Positions 8,701 to 17,400 of a DNA stretch of 64,000 nucleotides are shown piece by piece. This DNA comes from CAZUXY01 sp964624235. GTDB lineage: Bacteria > Spirochaetota > UBA4802 > UBA5368. The DNA is taken from NCBI GenBank assembly GCA_964624235.1, contig CAZUXY010000022.1:1-64000 (forward strand). Direction: 5' to 3'. A model generated the notes under the pieces. The model saw only the letters and a program-made list of their open reading frames with translations. It was not told where the DNA came from and searched no databases. The number at the start of each line of letters is the position of its first letter. Position 1 is the stretch's first letter. The translations under genes were made by a program, and so were the position numbers.

Positions 8701-10882
8701 CGCGCTTTTCTGCTCTCCCACCATGGAACTTGGCATCAACATATCGACCCTCAACGTGGTCCATATGCGCAACGTCCCGCCCAATCCCGCCAATTACGCC
8801 CAGCGCAGCGGCCGGGCGGGCAGGAGCGGTCAGTCGGCCATGGTATTTACCTTCTGTTCCAGTTTCTCGCCCCATGACCGCCATTACTTTCACGAGGCAG
8901 GCCAGATGGTGTCGGGGTCTGTCGCGCCGCCGCAGCTTAACCTCGCCAACGAGGAATTGCTGAGTTCGCACCTGCATTCCATTTATGTATCCGAGATGGG
9001 TGGCGGGAAGATTCAGAATTCCCTGATGGACCTGGTGGTTGAGCGGGACCTGGACCCGAAAATGCCCCTGAAAAAAGACGTGGCGGCCCAGATGGAGGCC
9101 GATGCGCAACAGAAGAGCAAGATTAAAGACCTGTTTCTCCGCATGACAGAGGACATCAGGGAGTCTCTCAATGAGAAATGGTGGTTCCGGGACAACTGGA
9201 TCGACCGGAAGATCGACTCAACACCCCTGGATTTCGACCGGTCTATGGACCGCTGGCGGGCCCTCTATAGCGCGGCGGTACAGCAGTTCGACGAGGCCGC
9301 GCGAATTCAAAAAAGCGGTTTGTACAAGGCCGGTAGTGAAGAGATGAAAAAGGCGGCGGGCGACCATTACCAGGCGAAACGGCAGATCGCCCTGCTGTGC
9401 AACACCGACAGCGAACGAAATATTTCTGAATTCTACCCTTACCGTTATTTCGCCTCGGAGGGTTTTCTGCCGGGATACAACTTCACACGGCTCCCACTGC
9501 GGGCCTTTATCCCGGAAGGGGACTCGGGCACCTACGTTTCACGGCCCCGGTTTATCGCCCTGCGGGAATTCGGCCCGCGCAACGTCATCTATTACAGCGG
9601 CGGGAAATTCAGCATCGAGCAGCATCTGGTGACCGATGCCGAGAAAAACCTGCGGGAAGTGAAGATATGCGTTCATTCGGGCTATTGCTGCATGGACGAC
9701 GAATTGAACAGCGAGGTCTGTCCCCTGACCGGCGTAACCATTGAAGACAGCAACCGGTCGAAAATGACCGAACTCCTGGAAATGAGGGAAAGCAGAACCA
9801 AGTCCATCGAACGCATCTCCTGCGAAGAGGAGGAGCGGCTGTCCCAGGGATTCAAAGTCGAGACCTATTTCTGCGTGCCGGGCGGCATGGACCGGCTCAA
9901 ACTGGGTAAGGTGCGCAGCGGTATCGACCTTTACCTCAATATACGCTATATACCGGCGGCGAAACTGATACAGATCAACCGGGGCTGGCGGGCTTCCAAA
10001 GAAGAAGGGTTTCTGATGGGCATGACATCCGGCCTGTGGAAAAAGGAAAAAGACCTGGTGAATCCCAACCGGAAGGAAGACATACGCCGGGTGAGGCTTT
10101 ACACCAGCGACACCGCCGACGCCCTCTACATTGAGCCCATCGAGGCCCTGGCCCTGAACTATGACGGCGTGGTGACGATGCAGTACGCGTTGAAGCGGGC
10201 GATCGAGCGTATGTTCCAGGTGGAGCCCGCGGAGATCGCCGTCACCCTGATGGGCGACCAGAGCAGGCCCAATATTTTTCTCTACGAGGCGGCCGAGGGG
10301 AGCCTGGGGATTCTTTCACAGTTTGTCGAGCGCCCGGAGTTGTTCATCGACTGCGCGAAAGAGGCCTATGGTCTGTGCCGCTACGACGACGCCGATTACA
10401 AAGAACCGGCCTCATACGACGACCTTCTGAGCTATTACAACCAGCGGGACCACGACACCATCGACCGGTGGGCCATTAAAGACGCCCTGGAAAAACTCAT
10501 GACCTGCACCGTGGAGATTTCCACCAACCCCCTGTATCACAGCTACGATGAACAGTACATGGCCCTGATCAACCGCTATGACCACAATTCCCCCACTGAG
10601 CTGAAACTTCTGCAACACCTGTACGCCCGGGGCCTGCGGCTTCCCGACGACGCCCAGCGGGAGGTGCCGGGAATTTACGTGCGGCCCGATTTCTTTTACG
10701 AGCCCGACGTATGGATTTTCTGCGACGGCACCCCCCACGACGTCCCGTCCCAGAAAGAACATGACCGGCACCAGCGGGAGGCAATTATGAACCGCGGGGA
10801 CCAGGTGCTGGTCTATTATTACAGGGACGAACCGGCGGCATTGACGGACAGCCGCCAGGATATTTTCAGGAAGGTGCGGTAG
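5777..10882 (+). CDS. Large DExH helicase with Cys cluster and nuclease-like C-terminus (DISARM/Druantia-like)
   Basis: This 1701-residue superfamily-2 helicase has the Q-like LYRHQ at 83-86, Walker A SGTGSGKS at 103-110, DELH at 224-227 and SAT at 258-260. Helicase-C motifs include MELGI near 982 and QRSGRAGRSG near 1008. A Cys cluster (CVHSGYCC...CPL, about 1298-1316) resembles DUF1998-associated metal sites. The tail (about 1636-1690) has RPDFFY...VWIFCDGTPHD...KEHDRHQ, similar to Vsr/DUF559 nuclease folds. Helicases of this size with DUF1998 occur in defence systems such as DISARM (DrmA/DrmB) and Druantia (DruE). It is the first gene of the operon and directly abuts the SNF2 gene. Exact family assignment is inference. 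Confidence 0.8.
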   Translation: MDIFRIQKEIINQYSSYISSFININDDQIRNTITKELSSGKLWPEPLIQFNPSYEVVGDVDRFCDSGLLHREMSNIFKGYNLYRHQVDALELGVNGKDFIVTSGTGSGKSLTYIGTIFNHLLVNGFGKGIQAVIVYPMNALINSQSDEMKGLRDNYKKATGKDFPITYAQYTGQEKEEAREKVRKDPPDILLTNYMMLELLLTRQGDESIRTSLFKNLKFLVFDELHTYRGRQGSDVALLIRRIKARAEQEVFCIGTSATMVSGGTLVEQKTRVAGVARLLFGKNFTPEQVVDETLVRSLGASDKAVNPGEVTKSLSAPIDSAAPEDKFISHPLAVWLENAVALEEREGRLFRGRPRSLSEIAEELSAYTGVETEKCVSVLLSLFQWINAVNATKDDLRSAYLPFKLHQFISQTGSVYMTLDGPEKRVVQLEPGIIIGEKETGRPLYPVVFSRQSGHHFICVRKDNERNILMPRDFGDMADTEFEDDDDAPAGLNYGYLIVGEGIWDPEEDIHSLPEAWLNRSKSGNVTVIKKYRGRIPQKIYFNESGAFSENDELGFEGWYMPVRLLFDPTSGTFFESRASERSKLSTLGTEGRSTSTTILSLLIVMELVKNGFSFKDQKLLSFTDNRQDAALQSGHFNDFLDTVLLRSAIYRALENSNGALLDSTSIAQAAFNALSLMQEEYAVKPATFPGGIKDNEAALKDFIMYRILYDLRRSWRVILPNLEQCALMEIGYRHLDENCSLDEAWKDVPLLNAVPVEERKKVVFQTLDFIRKAYAISSAEYLTADTLDRKKKNILEKLKSPWVIRDDEEIKLPYYVACEPIKGGRFLYTQSVSLRSALGKYLKSVAREYDIQFDEKSYSEFIHLYLKKLSAAGWLKTEKAHTTGNEETTIYQLSIDQIEWRRGDRGTVVADLVKARTYKKSPAPTKPNRFFQELYISNFRKMKPLRSEDHTGQISTEDRQRREEEFREGTIAALFCSPTMELGINISTLNVVHMRNVPPNPANYAQRSGRAGRSGQSAMVFTFCSSFSPHDRHYFHEAGQMVSGSVAPPQLNLANEELLSSHLHSIYVSEMGGGKIQNSLMDLVVERDLDPKMPLKKDVAAQMEADAQQKSKIKDLFLRMTEDIRESLNEKWWFRDNWIDRKIDSTPLDFDRSMDRWRALYSAAVQQFDEAARIQKSGLYKAGSEEMKKAAGDHYQAKRQIALLCNTDSERNISEFYPYRYFASEGFLPGYNFTRLPLRAFIPEGDSGTYVSRPRFIALREFGPRNVIYYSGGKFSIEQHLVTDAEKNLREVKICVHSGYCCMDDELNSEVCPLTGVTIEDSNRSKMTELLEMRESRTKSIERISCEEEERLSQGFKVETYFCVPGGMDRLKLGKVRSGIDLYLNIRYIPAAKLIQINRGWRASKEEGFLMGMTSGLWKKEKDLVNPNRKEDIRRVRLYTSDTADALYIEPIEALALNYDGVVTMQYALKRAIERMFQVEPAEIAVTLMGDQSRPNIFLYEAAEGSLGILSQFVERPELFIDCAKEAYGLCRYDDADYKEPASYDDLLSYYNQRDHDTIDRWAIKDALEKLMTCTVEISTNPLYHSYDEQYMALINRYDHNSPTELKLLQHLYARGLRLPDDAQREVPGIYVRPDFFYEPDVWIFCDGTPHDVPSQKEHDRHQREAIMNRGDQVLVYYYRDEPAALTDSRQDIFRKVR

Positions 10883-13723
10883 ATGGAACACAGTCCAGGT
10901 TCGCTGGTGAGGGTGAGGGGCAGAGACTGGGTGGTGCAGCCCTCTAACGATGAGAATCTGATGCTCCTGAAGCCCCTGGGGGGTTCCGACGAGGAGATTA
11001 CCGGCATTTACCTTCCCCTTGGCTTCAGGGAAGACAAAATCGAGTCGTCGACCTTTCCACTGCCGTCGGAGGGCGATATCGGCGACATCGCCACGGCGCG
11101 GCTGCTCTATAACGCCGCCCGGCTCTCCTTCCGGGCGGGTGCCGGGCCCTTCCGGTCCATCGCGAAGCTTTCATTCCGCCCCCGGTCGTACCAGATGGTG
11201 CCGCTCATCATGGCGCTTAAACTGGACCCCATACGGCTTTTTATCGCCGACGACGTGGGGGTGGGGAAGACCATCGAGGCGCTGGTGATCGTCAAGGAGC
11301 TGCTGGAGCGCCGGGAGATCGAGCGTTTCGCCGTGGTGTGCCTGCCGCACCTGTGCGACCAGTGGCAGGGCGAACTGAAAGACAAATTCGGCATCGACGC
11401 CGTGATCATACGCTCGAACACCCAGGCGCGGCTGGACCGGCAGATTCACGGGGACACCAGCGTCTACGAATATTACCCCTACCAGATCATCTCCATCGAC
11501 TACATCAAGGCCGAGGGGCGGCGGCAGGTATTCATTCAGCAGTGCCCGGAGCTTATCATCGTGGACGAGGCACATACCTGCGCCCGGCCCTCCGGTGCGG
11601 TGAAGAGCAAGCAGCAGCGGCACAGCCTCATCCACGACATCGCCCGGAAGCCCGGGCAGCACCTGATCCTCCTCACCGCGACGCCCCACAGCGGGAAACC
11701 CGAGGAGTTTTCGTCGCTTCTGGGCCTTATCAAGCCTTCTTTCGAAAAACTGGACCTCCCGGCATCCAGCCAGGACGAGCGCCGGGACCTGGCGAACCAT
11801 TTTGTCCAGCGGCGGCGGGCCGACGTGAGCGGAAGCCTGCGAAATATTACAGAAGACACCCCCTTCCCGGTACGGGACGCGGGTGAATACGAGTATGCCC
11901 TCTCGAAGAAATACGCCGCCCTCTACGACGACGCCCTGGATTTCGCCCGGGACCTGGCGGGCGCCGGGAAAGGGAGCGACGGGAAGAGGCTGTATCACTA
12001 CTGGTCGGCCCTGGCGCTGCTTCGGGGCATCATGTCGAGTCCCGCGGCGGGGGCGGAGATGCTCTCCAACCGCATCGCCCGGGGACTTGAAATCGACGAG
12101 TTGCTCGAAGACGAGGACAACCCGGTCATCGAGCAGGACTACGGCTTCGAGGGCGACCATACCCACACCGACGTGGTGAACAAAACCACCTGGAGCGGCG
12201 GCCAGAACAAACGGCTCGCCGAACTGGCTTCACTTTTGGATAATCTGCACAGCCTTGAGGACGACCGCAAGGCCGCCCGGGCGCTGGAGATACTGAGCGA
12301 CTGGCTTTCCCGGGGCTTTCAGCCGGTGGTCTTCTGCCGTTACATCGCCACGGCGCGGTACCTGGGGGAACTGCTGGGGCCCGCGCTGAAAAAGGCGGTC
12401 AGGAACGTGGACGTGCAGGTGATCACCAGCGAAGACCCGGACGAGGTGCGGAAAGAGCGCATCGAGGGAATCGACACGGTGAAACCGCGGGTGCTTTTCG
12501 CCACCGACTGCCTGAGCGAGGGAATAAACCTACAGGAATATTTCACGGCGGTGCTTCATTACGACCTGCCCTGGAACCCCAACCGGCTGGAACAGCGGGA
12601 GGGGCGGGTGGACCGTTACGGCCAGAAGGCCGAGACGGTGCTGGCCTACCTGCTCTGGGGGAAAGACAACCCCATCGACGGCATCGTTTTGAAGGTGATT
12701 TTAAGGAAGGTGCGGGAGATACGGCGCTCGATCCAGATATCCATTCCCTTTCCCGAGGACAGCCGGTCTATCATGGACGCGGTGCTGAACGCGGTGCTGT
12801 TGAATCCCAAAAAAGTGAGGGACGACCTCCAGCTTCATCTGGATTTTCCCGAGGCCGACCCCCTGAAGCAGAGCGAGCTGAAGGCCACCAGGGCGATCGA
12901 AAGCGCGGCCGAACGGGAAAAGCAGTCGCGCTCGATCTTCGCGCAGCACGCCATACGGGCGGACCAGATCGAGGAAGACCTGAAACAGGCCGACCGGTCC
13001 ATAGGCGACCCGTCGGCGGTGGAGATGTTCGTGACCGGGGCGCTTAACGAGATTTTAGGGGCCCAGACAAGCCGCGACAAAAAGGGCTACCGGCTTTTTA
13101 CCGCCAACCTGCCGGAGGCGCTGAAAGGGACCCTGCCCCCGGGGAACGAACTGAAGATAAGTTTCGAATCGCCGACGCCGGAAGGTTACCTCTACCTGGG
13201 GCGCAACCATCTTTTCACCGAACAGCTCTGCCGGTACCTGCTGGCCAGGGCCCTGGAACGGCAGAAACCGGCCCCGGCGCGGGCGTCGGTGGTACGGTGC
13301 CGGGAAGTGAGCGTTAAAACCACCGTGATCATGTTCCGGGTGCGCAATGTCATCGAGGAGCGTTCGGGAGGAAGGCAGATAGTGGCCGAGGAGATGCTCC
13401 TCTGGGGGTACCGGGGAAGCCCTGAATCGAAGGATTACCTTGATCAGGAAGCGGCCATGGAACTCCTCGCGACCATCCGCCCGTCGGCGAACCTGAGCGC
13501 GGAGGCGACGGCATCTTTCTTGAAAAATGAACTGGAAGCGGCGGGGAGGCTTAACACCCGAAACGGCCTTTTCGACGAAATCGCCCTGGAACGGGCGAAG
13601 GCGCTGGTGGAGGCCCACGAGCGGTTCAGGAAAGTGATGGGGGGCAGCCGCTACCGGGCTTTCGAGCCGGTACTGCCCATGGATATCATGGGGGTTTACC
13701 TGCTGCTGCCCCACAACGGATGA
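10883..13723 (+). CDS. drmD: SNF2-family helicase, DrmD-like
   Basis: This 946-residue Swi2/Snf2 ATPase starts on the base after the previous stop codon, so the two genes are probably translationally coupled. Its N-terminus (PGSLVRVRGRDWVV) is the opening I associate with DISARM DrmD proteins. Walker A is DDVGVGKT at about 123-130 and the DEAH box is near 227, followed by LTATPHSGKP. The second RecA domain carries EGINLQEY near 545 and REGRVDRYGQ near 572. Such proteins translocate along double-stranded DNA. In class 1 DISARM, drmD sits next to the adenine methyltransferase, as it nearly does here. The gene is strongly GC-rich like its upstream neighbour. Confidence 0.85.
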   Translation: MEHSPGSLVRVRGRDWVVQPSNDENLMLLKPLGGSDEEITGIYLPLGFREDKIESSTFPLPSEGDIGDIATARLLYNAARLSFRAGAGPFRSIAKLSFRPRSYQMVPLIMALKLDPIRLFIADDVGVGKTIEALVIVKELLERREIERFAVVCLPHLCDQWQGELKDKFGIDAVIIRSNTQARLDRQIHGDTSVYEYYPYQIISIDYIKAEGRRQVFIQQCPELIIVDEAHTCARPSGAVKSKQQRHSLIHDIARKPGQHLILLTATPHSGKPEEFSSLLGLIKPSFEKLDLPASSQDERRDLANHFVQRRRADVSGSLRNITEDTPFPVRDAGEYEYALSKKYAALYDDALDFARDLAGAGKGSDGKRLYHYWSALALLRGIMSSPAAGAEMLSNRIARGLEIDELLEDEDNPVIEQDYGFEGDHTHTDVVNKTTWSGGQNKRLAELASLLDNLHSLEDDRKAARALEILSDWLSRGFQPVVFCRYIATARYLGELLGPALKKAVRNVDVQVITSEDPDEVRKERIEGIDTVKPRVLFATDCLSEGINLQEYFTAVLHYDLPWNPNRLEQREGRVDRYGQKAETVLAYLLWGKDNPIDGIVLKVILRKVREIRRSIQISIPFPEDSRSIMDAVLNAVLLNPKKVRDDLQLHLDFPEADPLKQSELKATRAIESAAEREKQSRSIFAQHAIRADQIEEDLKQADRSIGDPSAVEMFVTGALNEILGAQTSRDKKGYRLFTANLPEALKGTLPPGNELKISFESPTPEGYLYLGRNHLFTEQLCRYLLARALERQKPAPARASVVRCREVSVKTTVIMFRVRNVIEERSGGRQIVAEEMLLWGYRGSPESKDYLDQEAAMELLATIRPSANLSAEATASFLKNELEAAGRLNTRNGLFDEIALERAKALVEAHERFRKVMGGSRYRAFEPVLPMDIMGVYLLLPHNG

Positions 13724-13744
13724 CGCAGCGTTTAAAGCATTTGA

Positions 13745-13772
13745 TTGACACGGGGCATTTTACTCTGTTAAT
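13745..13772 (+). promoter_or_regulatory. Internal promoter before the PIN pair and methyltransferase
   Basis: A consensus -35 TTGACA is followed after 16 bases by GTTAAT (four of six matches to the -10 consensus). It lies in the only sizeable gap of the operon (13724-13804). It could allow the toxin-antitoxin pair and methyltransferase to be transcribed independently of the two helicases. Confidence 0.5.
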
Positions 13773-13804
13773 TATTCACAACCATGTAAACAGGGGGAAA
13801 CAGT

Positions 13805-13990
13805 ATGCCATCCAAAGCGATGAAGATTAAACCTGAAGATTATATTCTTTCGGCGCTTTCAAAAGAGGACCGGCTTGACGCGGCGCTGGCGGTGGCCGGT
13901 GAGGCGTTCAAGCGCACCGATCTTACCATGGACGATATAGAAAAGGCCGTGAAGTCCATACGTAAAAGCGCCCATGAAAAAAAGAAATAA
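13805..13990 (+). CDS. Putative antitoxin of PIN-domain pair
   Basis: A 61-residue helical protein preceded by a GGGGGA ribosome-binding site. It has no clear ribbon-helix-helix or AbrB signature, but its size, charged C-terminus (RKSAHEKKK) and 17-base overlap with the PIN gene fit the small partner of COG1569-type PIN toxins. It would be expected to bind the toxin and possibly autoregulate the promoter at 13745. The function rests on context and is not certain. Confidence 0.65.
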   Translation: MPSKAMKIKPEDYILSALSKEDRLDAALAVAGEAFKRTDLTMDDIEKAVKSIRKSAHEKKK

Positions 13991-14405
13991 AGTGGTCGTC
14001 GACACCGGGGTGCTGGTTTCGGCGTTCGCCTTCGGCGGCGTGCCCGGAGAGGCCGTAAGAAAAGCCGCGCGGGAGGCGCTGGTGTGTGTCTCGCCCCGTC
14101 TTCTGGAAGAATACCGCGCGGTGCCCCTGCGTCTTGAAAAACTGAACAAAATCAATCACGAACAGTTGAAATCACTGATCTCGGGCATATCGGTCTTCGT
14201 TTCGAATTCGCTGGTAGTGCATCCCCGTAAAGCGCTGGAACTGTGCCGTGACCCCAAGGACAACATGCTTTTGGAATGCTGTCTTGAAGCGAAAGCCGAC
14301 ACATTGCTGACCGGCGACAAGGACCTGCTGGAAATCGATGAACTGCCGTTTAAACTGAAAATACTTACCCCCGCGCGGTATATACGGAGGACCACCGGAC
14401 GGTGA
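13974..14405 (+). CDS. PIN-domain toxin (COG1569-like)
   Basis: This 143-residue PIN domain has the first acidic residue Asp10 in VVVDTGVLVSA, a middle acidic cluster in CRDPKDNMLLECC and a late acidic motif in LLTGDKDLLEI, together forming the metal-binding RNase centre. PIN toxins cleave tRNA, rRNA or mRNA. The gene overlaps its upstream partner by 17 bases and the downstream methyltransferase by four bases, so it is physically locked into the operon. That arrangement would tie expression of the toxin to that of the methyltransferase. Confidence 0.85.
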   Translation: MKKRNKVVVDTGVLVSAFAFGGVPGEAVRKAAREALVCVSPRLLEEYRAVPLRLEKLNKINHEQLKSLISGISVFVSNSLVVHPRKALELCRDPKDNMLLECCLEAKADTLLTGDKDLLEIDELPFKLKILTPARYIRRTTGR

Positions 14406-17400
14406 AATACGCCACCATACGCATCGAAGGCCCCATCCTCTCGGCGGACATCCTGGACAGGATCGAGCAGGGCGATACGGGAGGGCAGTCGCCGAAAGAC
14501 TTCGGCCTGGACGGCCGGGCGAAGGTGAAAGGCGAGATCGTGCGGGCCTGGGCCGACGCGAAGGACCTGTGGCAGGTGTTCAGCCACCGCATGGAGCGGG
14601 TGAAGGACGGGGAGTCGGGCACCTCGGAGACCCGGCGCTTCTTCATGGTGCCCTTCCTGGGGCTCCTGGGATACGAGGTTGAAACGGCCCGGGCCGAAAC
14701 CGTGAACGGGAAGTCCTACGCCATAAGCCACCGGGCGGTGAACCGCGACGGCTTTCCCGTCCACATTACCGGGTTCAACGACAGCCTGGACAAAAAGCGC
14801 GAGACCGGCGGCCCCCGCATGTCGCCCCACGCCCTGGTGCAGGAGTACCTGAACCTGACCGAACACCTCTACGCCCTTGCCGCCAACGGCCTGCACCTGC
14901 GGCTGTTACGCAACTCCAGCCGCCTGGTGAAGCTTTCGTTCGTGGAATTCGACCTGGAGCGCATGTTTTCCGAGGACCATTACGCCGACTTCGCCGTGCT
15001 GTACCGGCTGCTGCACGCCTCGCGCACGCCGCTGAAGAAGGACGCGGGGGCCGAGTGCATACTGGAACGGTACCACCAGGACGCCCTGGACGCCGGTAGC
15101 CGCATACGGGACGGCCTTTCGGAGGCGGTGAAATATTCCATTATATCCCTGGCCGACGGTTTTCTCGCCCATGATGACAACGGGGCCCTGCGGGAAGCGC
15201 TGGAACGGGGCGCTTTGAAACCGGAAGAGCTGTACCACCAGTTGCTGCGGCTCATCTACCGCGTGCTTTTTCTCATGGTGACCGAGGAGCGGGGGCTGGT
15301 GTTCGCGCCGAAAACGCCGCCGGAGCGCAGGGCCGTTTACATGAAGCACTACAGCCTGGACCGCCTCAGGGCGCTTTCGGACCGGGCGTTTCTGCACGAC
15401 CGGCGGTATAAGGACCTCTGGGAGTGCCTGCTTCGTACCTTCGCGCTGTTCGAGGAGGGCGGGAAGGGCGAACCCCTGGGCATAAAGCCCCTGGCGGGGG
15501 AGCTGTTTCATTTCCGTTCCATCGGGACGCTCTCGGAGTGTTCCCTGGACAACGAGGCGCTCCTGTCGTGCGTGCGAAACCTCAACGTGTTTATCAATAA
15601 AAACACCGGCCAGGCCACCCGGGTGAACTACGGCTCCCTTTCGGTGGAGGAGTTCGGGTCGGTCTATGAGGGGATGCTGGACTTCCACGCGGTGGTCGTC
15701 ACCACCGGGGGAAAACAGCGTTTTGACCTGGTCTCCGGGAAAGAGCGCAAGACCACGGGCTCGTATTACACGCCGCCGGAGCTGGTGGCGGAGCTGATCA
15801 AAAGCGCGCTTGAGCCGGTGGTGAAGGAGCGGCTGGCGAAAAAACCCCCACCCGGCCTCCCCCTTCAAAAGGGGGAGGGGAAGTCCTCCCCCGAAAATGG
15901 TGTGCGGACTATTGAGGAAACCATTTTGAACATTAAAGTCTGCGACCCGGCCTGCGGGAGCGGGCATTTTCTGCTGGCGGCGGCGCGGTATCTCGCGCGG
16001 GAGCTGGCAATGGCGCGGACGGGGGGCGACGAAGCCTCGCCGGAGGAACTGCGCCGGGCCCTCAGGGAAGTGATAGGCCGCTGTATATACGGGGTCGACA
16101 AAAACCCCCTGGCGGTGGAGCTGTGCAAGGTGGCGCTGTGGATCGAGGGCCACGAGCCGGGGAAACCGCTGTCGTTCCTGGACCACCGCATCAAGTGCGG
16201 CGACTCCCTGGTGGGAGTGATGGACATCGAGGCGGTCTCGAACACCGGCATTCCGGACGAGGCCTTCAAGCCGGTGACCGGGGACGATAAGGAGATCGCG
16301 AAGGAGCTGAAGAAGCGCAATAAATCGTTCGCCGACGCGGGACAGGGGAACCTCTTCAGCGGCGGACAGAAAGACACCGCGGCCCTGGCGAAGGAAGCGG
16401 CGGCGATCGCCGCCATGGGGGACGAGAGCCTGGCGAGCGTGAAGGCCAAGGAGGAGCGGTACCGGAAGCTCCACGTCCAGGACGGGCTCTATTCCCGGGA
16501 ATATACCCTCTGTTCGCTCTGGACCGCGGCCTTTTTCATTCCCATGACCAGAGAGAACAAAATAAACAAGCGGCTGGTGACCAATGATGAGTTTTTCCGC
16601 TATCTGAGGAACGAGCAGGTCCCCGAAAGCGCCCTGGCGTATGTGCGGGCGCTGTCCCTGGATCAACGGTTCTTCCACTGGCCCATCGAGTTTCCCGAGG
16701 TGTTTGCGCGGGGCGGGTTTGACTGCGTGCTGGGGAACCCGCCGTGGGAACTCCTCGAATTAAAGGATAATGTTTCCGAGACTGATTCATTTGCACGGAT
16801 GCAGAAGTGGTTCAAATCTGGTCAATATTCAATTCTTAATGGAAGGAGGGATCTTTATAAACTTTTTTTAATCAACTGTACAAATTTGCTTTCTAGCAAA
16901 GGACTATATGCCTTTTTAACACCACTTGGTGTTTTTATGGAAGATGAGGTCAGTAAATGGAGAAAAGACTTTTTCAATAATGGTAGCGTAACTCATTTGT
17001 TTCATTATCAAAATGCCAAACATATATTTTTCCCTAAAGTTCATGCTAGTTATCGGTTTTGTGCCGTTACATATTCTCCTAGTGAATCATTTGATCACAA
17101 ATTTTCAACTGTAGCAGAATCATCATCAGCTTTCTATTCGCGCTATATTATTTCTGTAAAACGAAAATATTTTTCTGAGTGGTTAGGTGAAGATTGCTCT
17201 GGAACCATTTATTCGACTAAAGAGTATGCAATATTACATCAATTCCTGATGGATAAAATTAGAAAGATGGAAAGCTTGAAATACAAGGTTGTAGCTGAAT
17301 TTCATGCCTCAACTGATAAGAATATATTATATAGTGAACCAAAGGATAAATCATGGATCGTGCCTAAAAATAGAAACATTCATTTTTTTAATTACAAATA

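Noticed and set aside
14906..16678. A 590-codon open frame antisense to the methyltransferase
   Set aside because: It lies wholly opposite a gene with clear methyltransferase motifs in GC-rich DNA, where long antisense frames are common. Its translation is low-complexity and shows no family motif.
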